Assembly (NCBI GenBank): GCA_003604975.1
Contig: QZIR01000027.1
Location: forward strand, 36,626 to 100,625
DNA length: 64,000 bases
Source of the DNA: Desulforudis sp.
GTDB taxonomy: Bacteria > Bacillota > Desulfotomaculia > Desulfotomaculales > Desulforudaceae
Direction: 5' to 3'
Below are positions 28,218-38,400 of this stretch, in pieces. The notes under the pieces were generated by a model. That model ran no database searches, was not told the DNA's origin, and was given only the letters and a program-made list of their open reading frames with translations. A program made the translations under genes and the position numbers. How positions within the stretch are numbered: position 1 is the stretch's first letter; each line of letters starts with the position of its first letter.

Positions 28218-29168
28218 TTATTCGTTTTCCCCTGACAATACTTTCCGGGCCAGGGCCTCCAGCTTGCGCAGGCGGTGATTGACGCAGGATTTGCTCAGCG
28301 GCGGGTTGGCCAGTTCTCCCAGTTCCCGCAGGCTGGCGTCGGGGTGACGCAGCCGAAGTTCGGCCAATTCCCTTAGTGACGGGGAAAGCTTATACAGACC
28401 CATATGGTCGCTGAGCAGGTGAATCAGTTCCTCCTGGCGGACACTGGCCCGCACCGTCTTGTTTAGGTTGGCGGTGTCGCAGTTAACCAGACGGTTCACC
28501 TGGTTGCGCATCTCCTTGTAAATCCGGGCGTTCTCAAACTCCAGTAATGCGGCGTGAGCGCCCATCACATTCAGGCAGTCCACGATCTGGCTCCCATCCT
28601 TGACGTATACGACCCATTTTCGCTTCCGAGTGGAGATCCGGGCGTCAAGACTCTGCCGCTGCATTATTTCGGCCACGTCCCAGGCGTCGGCCTCGTTGTC
28701 CAGCTGGATCTCCAGGTGGTAATCAGACTGGGGACTGGAAACGGAACCCCGGGCCAAAAAGGCGCCCCGCAGGAAAGCGCGGCGACAACAGTCACGGCTC
28801 AGCAGCTTACGGTAGTAGCCCGGTTTAACAGCCCCGGCGCTGGCCGTCAATCCCAGCTTCGGAAGTGCCTTCACCAGATTCATCCCGTCCTCGACCTGCA
28901 CGGCGTAGCGGTTGTTCTTGCGCAGTCGGGCCTTCCGGCGCACGGATACCCGAGCGGGCAGTTCAAACGCGTCCTTTAGGCACTTGAACACCTTGCGGGC
29001 CACGGCGGCATTCTCGGTACTCACCCTCAGCACCAGACGCTTGTCCGCCGTACCAATACCGGTTACCTCACCGTTAAACCTGACCAGTGCGGCCAGTTCG
29101 GCGACGCGGCAGCAGAAACGCTCCTCGATACGGGCCAGTTCGTCCTTGGCCTGAACCGAAAAGGACAG
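28218..29168 (-). CDS. whiA: Sporulation/cell-division regulator WhiA
   Basis: DNA-binding protein with an N-terminal degenerate LAGLIDADG domain and a C-terminal helix-turn-helix (LRELGELANPPLSKSCVNHRLRKLEAL). Homologs begin close to the 'SFSxxxKDELARI' segment. Here that segment is preceded by GGAGGGG then 9 nt and a CTG codon (29168), with no ATG/GTG/TTG at a good distance; a TTG at 29210 lacks a site. I therefore mark CTG 29168 as the likely start (316 aa), with TTG 29210 as alternative (330 aa). rapZ lies upstream, but yvcK, normally between them, is absent. Confidence 0.9.
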   Translation of the reverse strand: MSFSVQAKDELARIEERFCCRVAELAALVRFNGEVTGIGTADKRLVLRVSTENAAVARKVFKCLKDAFELPARVSVRRKARLRKNNRYAVQVEDGMNLVKALPKLGLTASAGAVKPGYYRKLLSRDCCRRAFLRGAFLARGSVSSPQSDYHLEIQLDNEADAWDVAEIMQRQSLDARISTRKRKWVVYVKDGSQIVDCLNVMGAHAALLEFENARIYKEMRNQVNRLVNCDTANLNKTVRASVRQEELIHLLSDHMGLYKLSPSLRELAELRLRHPDASLRELGELANPPLSKSCVNHRLRKLEALARKVLSGENE

Positions 29169-29344
29169 CTGGATCAGCCCCTCCCTCTGCAAGGACTTCG
29201 CTATGAACAATATTATAGCACAAGCGTTAGATAATGCCTGATATTATTTGGCGAGCGGCAAAAAGAATGCACAATTGAATTGTGCTGCGGTAATTAAAGA
29301 ACCTATCTGGGGTGGTTGTGCCATACTAATGGTCCCAGTGCTTT

Positions 29345-30205
29345 CTAACGCTCGATGTCTCGGTGCCGTACCGCCACCCGGTACTCTGCCTCGGCGAGAT
29401 GCTGACCCAGGAAATTGGCCAGCGCCACGGACCGGTGACAGCCTCCGGTACAGCCGACGGCGACGGTCAGTGTGGTTTTGCCTTCATTCATATAATGGGG
29501 GATCAGGAACTCCAGCATTTCCACTATACGTTTGTTAAACTCACCGGTCACCGGAGAGGCGAACACGTAGCTACGGACCTTCTCGTCGTGTCCAGTCAGG
29601 GACCTCAGTTCCGGGACGTAGTGTGGGTTGGGCAAAAAGCGCACGTCTATGACCAGATCCGCATCCAGGGGGATTCCGTATTTGAACCCGAATGAGACAA
29701 TCGTAATGGCCAGGCGGTTCTGGCCGCCCTCATCACCGTAGAGGTTGCCGATCTCCTGCTTTAACTGGTTGACCGTCAGGTTCGAGGTGTCTATGATCTT
29801 GTTGGCCAGACCGCGCAGCTCCATCATCTGCCGCCGCTCTTCGGCGATGCCCTCAACGATCTCGCCGGAAGGGCTCAGCGGATGTGGGCGGCGCGTCTCC
29901 TTGAAACGCCTCACCAGGGTCTCGTTGGTCGCCTCCAGGTAGAGGATCTCGTACTCTAACCCCTGCTTGCGCAGTTCCGCCAAGACATCGACCAGTCCGG
30001 AGAAGAACTGGCCACCCCGGATGTCGATCACCAGGGCGATGCGCTGGATCTTGCCGCCGGTCTGGGCGCAGAGCTCGGCAAACTTGGGGATCAATTCGGG
30101 CGGTAGGTTATCCACGCAAAAAATCCCTAAGTCCTCCAGACAGCGCATCGCTAGGCTCTTGCCAGCGCCTGAAAGTCCGGTGACGATGACTAACCGGTTG
30201 TCCAT
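29345..30205 (-). CDS. rapZ: RNase adapter / nucleotide-binding protein RapZ (YvcJ)
   Basis: 286 aa from ATG 30205 with GGAGG 7 nt upstream. Walker [13 protein letters not shown] at the start; C-terminal [18 protein letters not shown] is the family phosphate-binding signature. In Firmicutes it binds GTP and possibly amino-sugar signals; role incompletely known. Normally part of rapZ-yvcK-whiA; here the 176 bp to whiA hold no gene. Confidence 0.95.
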   Translation of the reverse strand: MDNRLVIVTGLSGAGKSLAMRCLEDLGIFCVDNLPPELIPKFAELCAQTGGKIQRIALVIDIRGGQFFSGLVDVLAELRKQGLEYEILYLEATNETLVRRFKETRRPHPLSPSGEIVEGIAEERRQMMELRGLANKIIDTSNLTVNQLKQEIGNLYGDEGGQNRLAITIVSFGFKYGIPLDADLVIDVRFLPNPHYVPELRSLTGHDEKVRSYVFASPVTGEFNKRIVEMLEFLIPHYMNEGKTTLTVAVGCTGGCHRSVALANFLGQHLAEAEYRVAVRHRDIER

Positions 30206-30270
30206 CCTTCTCCCTCCCAATCCACACCTGCCTCAGAGACCGTCCGGTCCGGAAGCAATCCGGGGGCTTA

Positions 30271-31335
30271 TCAGATGCGGGCCAGTTCTCCTTTTAGATA
30301 ATCTATCACCTTGACCGGTCCGGGATCTACCCCGTAGAGCACGGCCAGGTACATACTTGCGTAGTCACCGATGTAGATCAGGGAATAAAGGCGCGCCAGT
30401 TCCGTCGGCCCGGACGAGTTAATCTCGGTAATGCCTCCGGCCTTCTTCACCATCTCCTCGGTGATCTTCATCCGCGCCTTCACCCGCGGGTGATCACCTT
30501 CGTTCCGCAGAAAAACCAGCCAGAGCTTCTGCAGCAGTAATTCCGGAACCTCAAAACCGACCACCTCATTGTGGTTCAGCTCGGGGAAGACGTTCCAGTA
30601 GGCCGGGGCCTTGGCGTTTTCGTTGACCTGGCCCTTCCAGCGCTGTGCCACCACCTCGGTGGTACCGGACGCCGCCCAGATTACGGGGATGTGGTTCTGC
30701 AGCTTAAGAGCCATCTGCTTGGCCGGATTATGGTCCAGCGGCGTCTCGGGACGGTACTTCTCGCGTAATTCCCTAAGGTGCCCGACCAGACCCTCGATCT
30801 CAGCAGATAGATCGGGCAGTAGCCCCAGCCTTTCCAGGGCGACCAGCATCGGAATAAAGAGATAGCCGCTGGCCGACCGGGGAGAGATACCGCCAGGAAT
30901 GGTGATCAGAGGGGCCCCGTCTGCGGACGCCGTCGAGGCCAGTTTTCCACCTGTGGTTACCGCAATAATGAACGCCTTGCGTTCGCGTGCCTCCTGGTAA
31001 GCGCTCAGTGTCTCCTCGGTGTTACCCGAATAGCTCACGGCAAACACCAACGTCTTTTCGTTAATAAAGGCGGGCAGCGTGTAGTCGCGGCTTACCACGA
31101 CTGGTATCTGTATCTTGTTTCCCACGAACACCCGGAGCAGGTCCCCGCCGATAGCAGATCCCCCGAGCCCGGTGACCACGATCTGTTCCGGCCGGAAATC
31201 GGTCGGGAGCACTGCTGCCCGGGCTAAAGTAAAAGCCTGAGCACACTGTTCCGGCAGCCCCCAGGCGGCGTTAAACATGCCCATTGTATCAAGCTGTTTC
31301 AGTTCCTGAACGGCATCCAGGTTTACATCGGCCAT
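30271..31335 (-). CDS. Bifunctional phosphoglucose/phosphomannose isomerase
   Basis: 354 aa SIS-domain protein of the archaeal/clostridial PGI-PMI family. VVTGLGGSAIGGDLLR, the SYSGNTEETLSAYQEA sugar-phosphate loop, ISPRSASGYLF and the C-terminal PGI/PMI segment ELNHNEVVGFE are present. It would supply fructose-6-phosphate to the glycolytic genes and link to the glycogen and glucokinase genes upstream. Same strand and about 100 bp from the debranching enzyme. Confidence 0.9.
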   Translation of the reverse strand: MADVNLDAVQELKQLDTMGMFNAAWGLPEQCAQAFTLARAAVLPTDFRPEQIVVTGLGGSAIGGDLLRVFVGNKIQIPVVVSRDYTLPAFINEKTLVFAVSYSGNTEETLSAYQEARERKAFIIAVTTGGKLASTASADGAPLITIPGGISPRSASGYLFIPMLVALERLGLLPDLSAEIEGLVGHLRELREKYRPETPLDHNPAKQMALKLQNHIPVIWAASGTTEVVAQRWKGQVNENAKAPAYWNVFPELNHNEVVGFEVPELLLQKLWLVFLRNEGDHPRVKARMKITEEMVKKAGGITEINSSGPTELARLYSLIYIGDYASMYLAVLYGVDPGPVKVIDYLKGELARI

Positions 31336-31432
31336 GAAAATCCCCTCCTAAAGAATTGCTCGAATTATCCGTTTGATCATACAGACTTCGCAAACGGCGG
31401 TCTGTCCTAGTCCTTCCCCCTGACCGCCGGTC

Positions 31433-33418
31433 TCACTTCTCAATTGGTTCCGGGCCGACTTGCAACACATCCTCCACGTAAGCGCGCAGTACCTCCGCCA
31501 CTCCCCAGGCCTGCGCGATACAGCCCCGGGGGGTTACCGGATCATTGCCGTCGAAAATCTCCGAGATGTAGCCCACCCCGTGGTCGCGTAGGTGATCGCG
31601 GAAGGGGTGGATGAAGTTGGCCGCTTGGCGCCTGCTTTCGACCGAATAGGCATGCGTCTTCCGGTAGGCGGTGATGAACGGCCCCATCAGCCAGCTCCAG
31701 GTCGTTCCCTGGTGGTAACTGCCGTCCCGCTGCACCCGATCCCCGATGTACACCCCACTGTACACGGGATCGTCGGGGCCGAGACTCCTGATCCCATAGG
31801 TGGCGTACAGCTTCTGCCAGACGCGGTGAACGACCCGCTTACCCTGCTCCGTACTGAGCATGCTGTACGGGAGACTCGCGGCCAGGAGCTGGTTAGGCCG
31901 CAGCCGGCAGTCCCGCTCCTGCTCGCTGACCACCACGTCACAGAGGTAACCCTCACGCTCATTCCAGAAAAGCCGTTGGAAGCTCTCCCTGGTCCTTTCC
32001 GGAAGGCCGGGATAAGGGTACGGATCGCCGTATTGCCGGCAGAGCAGTTCGAGTACGTTCAGAGCATTGTACCAGAGGGCGTTGATCTCAACCGCCTTGC
32101 CGTGTCGGGGCGTGACCACCCACTCGCCCACCTTGGCGTCCATCCAGGTAAGCTGGATATCGGGTGAACCGGCAGCAATCAGCCCGTCCTCGTCCATCCG
32201 GATATCATAGTCGGTACCCGTGCGATAAGATTCTGTAATCTCCTTCAACACGGGAAAGACGATCTCCTTTATGAATTTGAAATCTTTGGTATACTGGAGG
32301 AATTTATAGACCGCCTGGAAATACCACAGCGAAGCGTCCACCGTGTTGTAGAGAGCGTCCTGGGCCCCGATCTTGAAGGAATTCGGTATCAGGCCACGGC
32401 AGCACTGGCGGGCAAAGGTAAGCAGGATCTCCCGGGCATCGTCAAACCGTCCGGTAACCAGGGTCAGCCCCGGCAGAGCGATCATCGTGTCCCGGCCCCA
32501 GTCGGTGAACCAGGGATAACCGGCAATCACCGTCTTGGTACCCGTGGCCCGCCGTTCGACAATGAAGGCGTCGGCCGCCCGCACCAGGGTCCGCACCAAG
32601 GGATCATCGTAGCCGGCGCGGTCAACGAGAGCCTTAACCCGTGCCCGTTCTTCGGCCAGCAGTGCTTCTCCGTCCAGTTCTTCGATTTCCGGATCTACGG
32701 TGGCCACCAACGCAAACGTCCTGGACTTGCCCGGCCCGATTTCAACCTCAAACTGCCCGGGAATATAGTTGTCCTCGAAGCAGGGCTCCCCGCGTTCCCG
32801 CTCGGCCGCGTAGGCAATTCCCCTGAACCAGTGTCCCCCGGGCACGTACGATCCGGAACCGCACAGCAGGCGCAGCGGCGGGATCTCCTCCAGCCCCCTG
32901 ATCGATACCCCATCAGGTATGACCTGCTGCCGAAAGTCGACCTGACCCTCGGCGGTCATGAAGTGATAGCCGCGGCTATTGATCAGCGGGGTGATCTGCA
33001 GGACCGCCGGTTCCAGGCCATTGTCCACCTGATACAGAACAACCGTCGTGTTCTGCCCATGCCGCATAAACACCGTCTTGCGCAAGGTGATGTCGCTGAA
33101 GCTGTAGATGAAGGTGGGAAAAGGATCAAGACGAACCTGCTGCAGGTGAATAAAGCCGGAGTCGGTTATTCCGTATCCCGTCTCGTTGGCCGCTAGGTTG
33201 TAGGTAACGCCCCCTGCGGAGTAGCGTTCGTCCAGCTTAGCCAATTGCACTACGCGCCAGCCGGGCGGGTTATGGGCGGCCACGAGCAGCCCGTGGTACT
33301 TGCGCGTGTTGGCGTTGATCAGGGTACTGGAGGCGTAACCCCCGATGCCGTTGGTAACCAGCCATTCCCGCTCGATACCGTGTCCAAAACTGCGCCAGCT
33401 CTGTTTCCCGAAATGCAC
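31433..33418 (-). CDS. Glycogen debranching enzyme (amylo-alpha-1,6-glucosidase)
   Basis: GH133-type debranching protein: N-terminal glycogen-binding domain (NGIGGYASSTLINANTRKYHGLL, GDE_N) and C-terminal (alpha/alpha)6 domain with GYPWFTDWGRDTMIALPGL. A GTG at 33418 preceded by GGGGGT gives 661 aa and starts at the conserved region; the frame to 33493 is less likely. Releases alpha-1,6-linked glucose from glycogen. Next to a ROK kinase that could phosphorylate the free glucose. Confidence 0.9.
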   Translation of the reverse strand: MHFGKQSWRSFGHGIEREWLVTNGIGGYASSTLINANTRKYHGLLVAAHNPPGWRVVQLAKLDERYSAGGVTYNLAANETGYGITDSGFIHLQQVRLDPFPTFIYSFSDITLRKTVFMRHGQNTTVVLYQVDNGLEPAVLQITPLINSRGYHFMTAEGQVDFRQQVIPDGVSIRGLEEIPPLRLLCGSGSYVPGGHWFRGIAYAAERERGEPCFEDNYIPGQFEVEIGPGKSRTFALVATVDPEIEELDGEALLAEERARVKALVDRAGYDDPLVRTLVRAADAFIVERRATGTKTVIAGYPWFTDWGRDTMIALPGLTLVTGRFDDAREILLTFARQCCRGLIPNSFKIGAQDALYNTVDASLWYFQAVYKFLQYTKDFKFIKEIVFPVLKEITESYRTGTDYDIRMDEDGLIAAGSPDIQLTWMDAKVGEWVVTPRHGKAVEINALWYNALNVLELLCRQYGDPYPYPGLPERTRESFQRLFWNEREGYLCDVVVSEQERDCRLRPNQLLAASLPYSMLSTEQGKRVVHRVWQKLYATYGIRSLGPDDPVYSGVYIGDRVQRDGSYHQGTTWSWLMGPFITAYRKTHAYSVESRRQAANFIHPFRDHLRDHGVGYISEIFDGNDPVTPRGCIAQAWGVAEVLRAYVEDVLQVGPEPIEK

Positions 33419-33528
33419 GAGGGGCGACCCCCTTTGAGCGCCAAGAAATATGAGGCGGTCCCGCAGAGCGGTCCCAGGCACTTCCGGCGGCAATCTCTGA
33501 CTATCAGGTTACCCCGATGCCGGTTGCT

Positions 33529-34482
33529 TTATCTTATCGCGAGGGCAATCGCGCCCATCAGGCCCATCCGGTCGCCCAGTTCGGCAGGTACCAGGCGGGC
33601 CGCGGCATACGCCTCTCTTAGCGCGTAAGCCCGGGTTTCGGCATTGATGAGTTCCAGGATCATCGCTCCCGACTCCATAACTCCCCCGCCCAGCACCACG
33701 AGGGGCGGGTTGAGGACGTTAAGGATGTTAGCGATCCCAATGCCCAGGTAGCGCGCCGCTTTTCGGACCAACACCAAAGCTTCCGGGTCTCCCCCGGTAG
33801 CCGCTTCGAAGACGGTGACTGCAGTTACCTGATCCGCCACTCCGCCAGCCTGTGTAAGCATCCCCCGGCCCCCGCCGGAGGCGATCAGTTCCCGCGCCTG
33901 GCGTCCGATAGCCCGCCCGGAGGCCAGGGTCTCCAGACAGCCGCGACTGCCGCAGGAGCAGGACGGCCCGTCGGGATCTACCACGGTATGCCCGATCTCG
34001 CCGGCGGCGAAGCCGGCGCCCCGGTAGAGGGTGTTGTTCAGGATCAACCCACCGCCGATACCGGTACTAACCGTAATAAACACGAGGTCACTCACCCCGC
34101 GCCCGGTGCCGAAACGGTGTTCACCCAGAGCGGCGAGGTTGGCATCATTCTCAAGCAGGACCGGCAATTGGATCAATCCCTGCAGGTCGTTACCCAGGGG
34201 GACGTTCTCCCAGCCCAGGTTCGGAGCGAGGTGAATGAGGCCCGTCTCTGGATTGAGCGGACCGGGCGCCCCGACCCCCACCGCGGACACGGTACCGGCG
34301 GATACCCCGGCCCGGCTGCATACTTCCCCAATGGTGGAGGCTATACGCTCGACCACGGCGATATAACCGTTCTCCGCCGCGGTGGGGACCTTGACTTCGC
34401 TGAGCAACCGGCCTTCAGTATCGGCCAGGCCGGTATAGATCTTGGTACCGCCGAGGTCTACCCCGACATAGTAAGGAGCCAC
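33529..34482 (-). CDS. ROK-family glucokinase
   Basis: 317 aa. ATP-binding YYVGVDLGGTKIYTGLAD, the ENDANLAALGEH catalytic Asp region, and the ROK zinc motif SCSCGSRGCLETLASG are intact. Most likely glucose kinase, given the debranching enzyme and isomerase downstream, though other sugars are possible. 42 bp after the HAD phosphatase. Confidence 0.88.
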   Translation of the reverse strand: MAPYYVGVDLGGTKIYTGLADTEGRLLSEVKVPTAAENGYIAVVERIASTIGEVCSRAGVSAGTVSAVGVGAPGPLNPETGLIHLAPNLGWENVPLGNDLQGLIQLPVLLENDANLAALGEHRFGTGRGVSDLVFITVSTGIGGGLILNNTLYRGAGFAAGEIGHTVVDPDGPSCSCGSRGCLETLASGRAIGRQARELIASGGGRGMLTQAGGVADQVTAVTVFEAATGGDPEALVLVRKAARYLGIGIANILNVLNPPLVVLGGGVMESGAMILELINAETRAYALREAYAAARLVPAELGDRMGLMGAIALAIR

Positions 34483-34524
34483 AATAACACGCCTTCCTGG
34501 AGGAGTGGGTGTGGGTTTGCCACC

Positions 34525-35337
34525 CTAGGCTAACTCGTTCAGAACAAACCGCTCGATGGTGTCGGCCACGCCGTCCTGGTAGTTGGCCGGGGCCACGTGG
34601 TCGGCCAGCGCCTTTACCGGTTCCGGTGCGTTGCCCATCATTACGCCCAGGCCGGCCCATTCGACCATGTCAATATCGTTGTAACCGTCCCCGATGGCCA
34701 GCACTTCCTCGCGCTTAAACCCGTAGTGTCCGGCCAGCCACTCGAGAGCCTGGCCCTTGGTCGCCGTCGGATGTGAAAACTCCAGGAACTGCGGTTTAGA
34801 CTTCGTAAGGTGCACCACCCGGCTCAGGATCGGAAAGGTCTGACCCAGCAGGCGGTCGATCTCCGGGGGCTCCCCGATGGCGACCAGTTTGGTGGGCGCG
34901 CGGTCAGCCAAGAACGAGACCAAGTCCCCGACGGGATAAGCGTCCACCCCGGAAAGGGCGGCGTAGCGACGGCCGTACACGGTTAGCTGCTGCATGTAGA
35001 GTTTGTCGTTCAGGTAGAGGTTTATGTGGAAATCAAGCGGTTTAATGAAGCTGATTACGGAATGCGCCACCTTGGAGGGCAGCGGTCGGTGCACCAGATA
35101 GTCTCCAGTCTGGGGTTGGGCGATAAGCGCCCCCTGGTAGGCGATGATCGGAAGCGTAATGTTGAGCAATTGGGCAATCGGCTGGGCGGAACGGAACATC
35201 CGCCCGGTCGCCAGCGTCACAGCTACTCCCGCCTGCTGTGCGGCCCTGATGGCCTCCCGGTTTCGCGGCGTGATGCCGAGTTGGTTGTTGAAAAGTGTGT
35301 CGTCGAGGTCAATGGCCAGCAGGCGGTATGGCGGCAA
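34525..35337 (-). CDS. Cof-type HAD-IIB hydrolase
   Basis: 270 aa. Motif I AIDLDDTLFNNQLGIT and motif IV LAIGDGYNDIDMVEWAG are intact, with a IIB cap domain between (~90-190). Such enzymes dephosphorylate sugar phosphates or flavin/PLP-type compounds; position before a sugar kinase suggests a sugar phosphate. First gene of the carbohydrate run; upstream is the end of the CobN-like gene, about 110 bp away. Confidence 0.88.
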   Translation of the reverse strand: MPPYRLLAIDLDDTLFNNQLGITPRNREAIRAAQQAGVAVTLATGRMFRSAQPIAQLLNITLPIIAYQGALIAQPQTGDYLVHRPLPSKVAHSVISFIKPLDFHINLYLNDKLYMQQLTVYGRRYAALSGVDAYPVGDLVSFLADRAPTKLVAIGEPPEIDRLLGQTFPILSRVVHLTKSKPQFLEFSHPTATKGQALEWLAGHYGFKREEVLAIGDGYNDIDMVEWAGLGVMMGNAPEPVKALADHVAPANYQDGVADTIERFVLNELA

Positions 35338-35445
35338 GGCCCGTCCCTCCCCTTACCCTGTCACCGCTAATTATACCACGCTTCATCCCGCATAGAGAAA
35401 CTGGCTTCAAATGAGTTACGGTTCTCTGACTCATCCTGAAATGAA

Positions 35446-38400
35446 TTAATTTATAGAATCAGAAATCCTCTTTTTAGCATACCAATAGCCTGCCAGGAGT
35501 ATCAGCGCCAGCCCTGCGGCCGCCAGCAACGCCCAGAAATTCACAGCTGAGGCGCTCCGCCCCTGGCCATCTTCCGGGGTCTGCAATTCGTAAGCCCTGG
35601 GCTGAGCGGCGGCCTTTTGGTCCTCTTTCGAATCGCCCCCCGCACCGGCCCCGGTTTGTTCCGTGTCCGTTAACAAAGCTGGCCGCCAAACAGTGGTCGG
35701 TGGTTTTTCCGCCGCGGAACCAAGCGCCAGCTCCCTCTCCGTGGCGCGGTGGAATATCTCCGCGAATTCCTGCCGCTTGCCGCCAGGCAGGCTGGAAAAC
35801 TGGGCCAGCCACTCATTGAAAACCACGTTGGCACAGGTGTGGTGGCAGCACACCACGCCGTACTCCAGCACACTCTCCAGGTAGGTGTCGGCGAGTCTGC
35901 CCAGCATCTCCCGGTCCGTCTGCCACATTTCCCGCCGGGCCGCCTCCAACCCCCAGCCGGTTATCGCCTGATGCACGTAGGGGGTAAGGCGGCTGTTTAC
36001 CTTCGGGTCCAGCACCAACTTTTCCATAGTTTGCCGCCAGGTCCAGTCGTCCACCGCATCCATAGTGGCGTCCACACCGAAAAGATGGGCCACATGTTTG
36101 CTAATCTCCGTAGCGCCGGAATACCCTTCGGCCAGCATGCCGTCAATCCACTGGGGATTGAGCAGCCTGGTGCGCACTTCGGTGCCCAGGAAGCGGTCAA
36201 AGCTCTGGATGCGCGGCGCGCCACCCTGTCTCGTATTAATAATGAAACTATCCACATCCCGGCCCGCTGCTTCTTTCACCGCCAGGCTCAACCCTCCCAG
36301 GTACTGGTAAACATCGTCGTTGTCGAGTACGCCGTAAAGTGAATCCCGTACTTGCGCGGTGACCTCCACATTCCGCAAAACGCGCCGAAAAGCCTCGCCT
36401 CCCTCCAGCCCGTACGCCTCCACGCCGTAAATGTAGCCCATCCGGTTCAGATAGGTCTCCGCCAGTTCGGAGCGATCTTCCCAGGCCGTGGTAGCCTCGA
36501 CCATCGCCGCCACGCCGGTGCCGTAGCTCCCGGGCGCCTCGCTGAAAATCCTGGCGCCGGCAAGCCGGTGCGCCTCGTCCGGCGTCAGCCCCTGCTGCTG
36601 ATAATACAACAAATCCTGCTGCTGATGCCTTTTCAGCAAATTGTCCTCCGGGCTTTCCGCCAACGCCATGGTATCCCGTAGCGCCTGGTCCAGCATCTCG
36701 GCCAGGTTAGCGAAGGTGTCACGGAAAAGTCCCGACATGGTCACCACCACGTCCACTCTGGGCCGGCCCAATTCATCCAGAGGCGTAAACTCCACCCCGG
36801 TTACTCGGCCCCGTTGGTCCCACTGGGGCTCGGCGCCCACCAAGCGCAGAATCATGGCCACCGTCTCCCCCTGAGTGCGCATGGTCTCAATGGCCCACAG
36901 CACTACACCAACTCTCTCCGGGTAACGGCCGTGAGCTTCCCGGTACTCCCGCAACAGGCCGTCGGCCGCCTGCCGTCCCGTTTCCCAGGCCGCCTTGTCG
37001 GGTACCGTACGGGGATCAAATGAGAAAAAGTTGGCGCCAGTGGGCAGCGCATCGGGAATACGCACCGGGTCTCTTCCCAGGCCGGGGGACACGTACTCAC
37101 CCCGCAAAGCCTTGAGCAGGCTTTCCAGTTCGCGATCAGTAGCCAGCAGTTTTTCCCGTAGTTCGTCCGCCGCACCCCGGCGCACCGCCGGGTCGTAACC
37201 GATCATGGCCTCGATCATTCTCTCCAGCACCGCGCCGGACGGCGCCCGGCCCAGGGTATGCAGGCCGTAGGGCATCAGCTCCGTGGTCAGCTCCGCCAGG
37301 TAGTCATCCAGCACGGCTACCACGTCCGCGAAAGAATCCCTTCCCAGGTCCAGGCCGAGCACCTGGTCCAGGTTATTCTCTTTGACCTGGACCAGAATCT
37401 CCTTTTGCAGCGCCGCCACCCTTTCAGCCTTGCCCCGGTTTTCAGCCGCATCCAGGTAACCCAGCTTTTCCTGCAGCCCGGCCAACTCACCGTAAAGTTC
37501 TGGGCGCACCACAGGCGGGATCAGGTGGTCGATGATCACGGCGTACCCACGGCGCTTGGCCTGAGTTCCTTCGCCTGGGTTGTTGACGATGTACGGGTAG
37601 ATATTGGGCAAGTCTCCCAGCACCACGTCCGGCCAGTCGTCTCCGCCTAGCCCCACGCTACGCCCGGGCAGCCATTCCAGGGTGCCGTGGGTGCCCAGGT
37701 GGACGACGGCGTCGGCGCCGAACTCCCGCTGTAACCAGAAGTAATAAGCCAGATACTGGTGTGTGGGCGGTAAATTCGGCGAATGGGTGATCTTGTCCGG
37801 ATCGTCAGCCCAACCGCGCATGGGCTGTGGCCCGATAAAGACGTTCCCCAGCACCATCCCCGGAATTACCAGCCTGTCCTCGAGAACCATAATGGTACCG
37901 GGAGCCGGTCCCCATTCAGCCAGCACCTGCTGCTGCATCTCCACCGGCAGGGTACGGAACCACTGCCGATAATCGTCCACCGCCACGGTAATCACTCCCT
38001 GCCGGAACAGGCTTTTCAGCTCCCCGGGAGCCCAACTACCGACGTTGCGACCGACGGTCAGCATTTTCTCCAGTAATTTTTCCGCGGGCAGCTCTTCCGG
38101 CGCCCGGTAACCGTCCTCCCGCAGGGCGGTTAAAACCGCGGCCAGGCTTTGGGGTACATTGAGATACGAAGCGCTGATGCCGTCCTTGCCGCCGCTGTAA
38201 TTGTAATAGACCAGGGCCACTTTTTTCTCCGCGTTGGGCTTTTGCCTCAGTTCCGCCCACTTCAAGGCCCTGACCGCCAGCCGGTCCACCCGGTCCGGCA
38301 AGGAAACCCTCTTGATAACCGGAGCCCCGGTGCCCGGGTCGACACCTTGTTCGTCCGCTCCCCCCATCAACACGGGTTCGATTCTGCCTTCCAACTCCGG

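Noticed and set aside
35397..35445. Terminator after the CobN-like gene
   Set aside because: Only a 6-bp ATGAGT/ACTCAT stem with a long loop and no T run; too weak to call.
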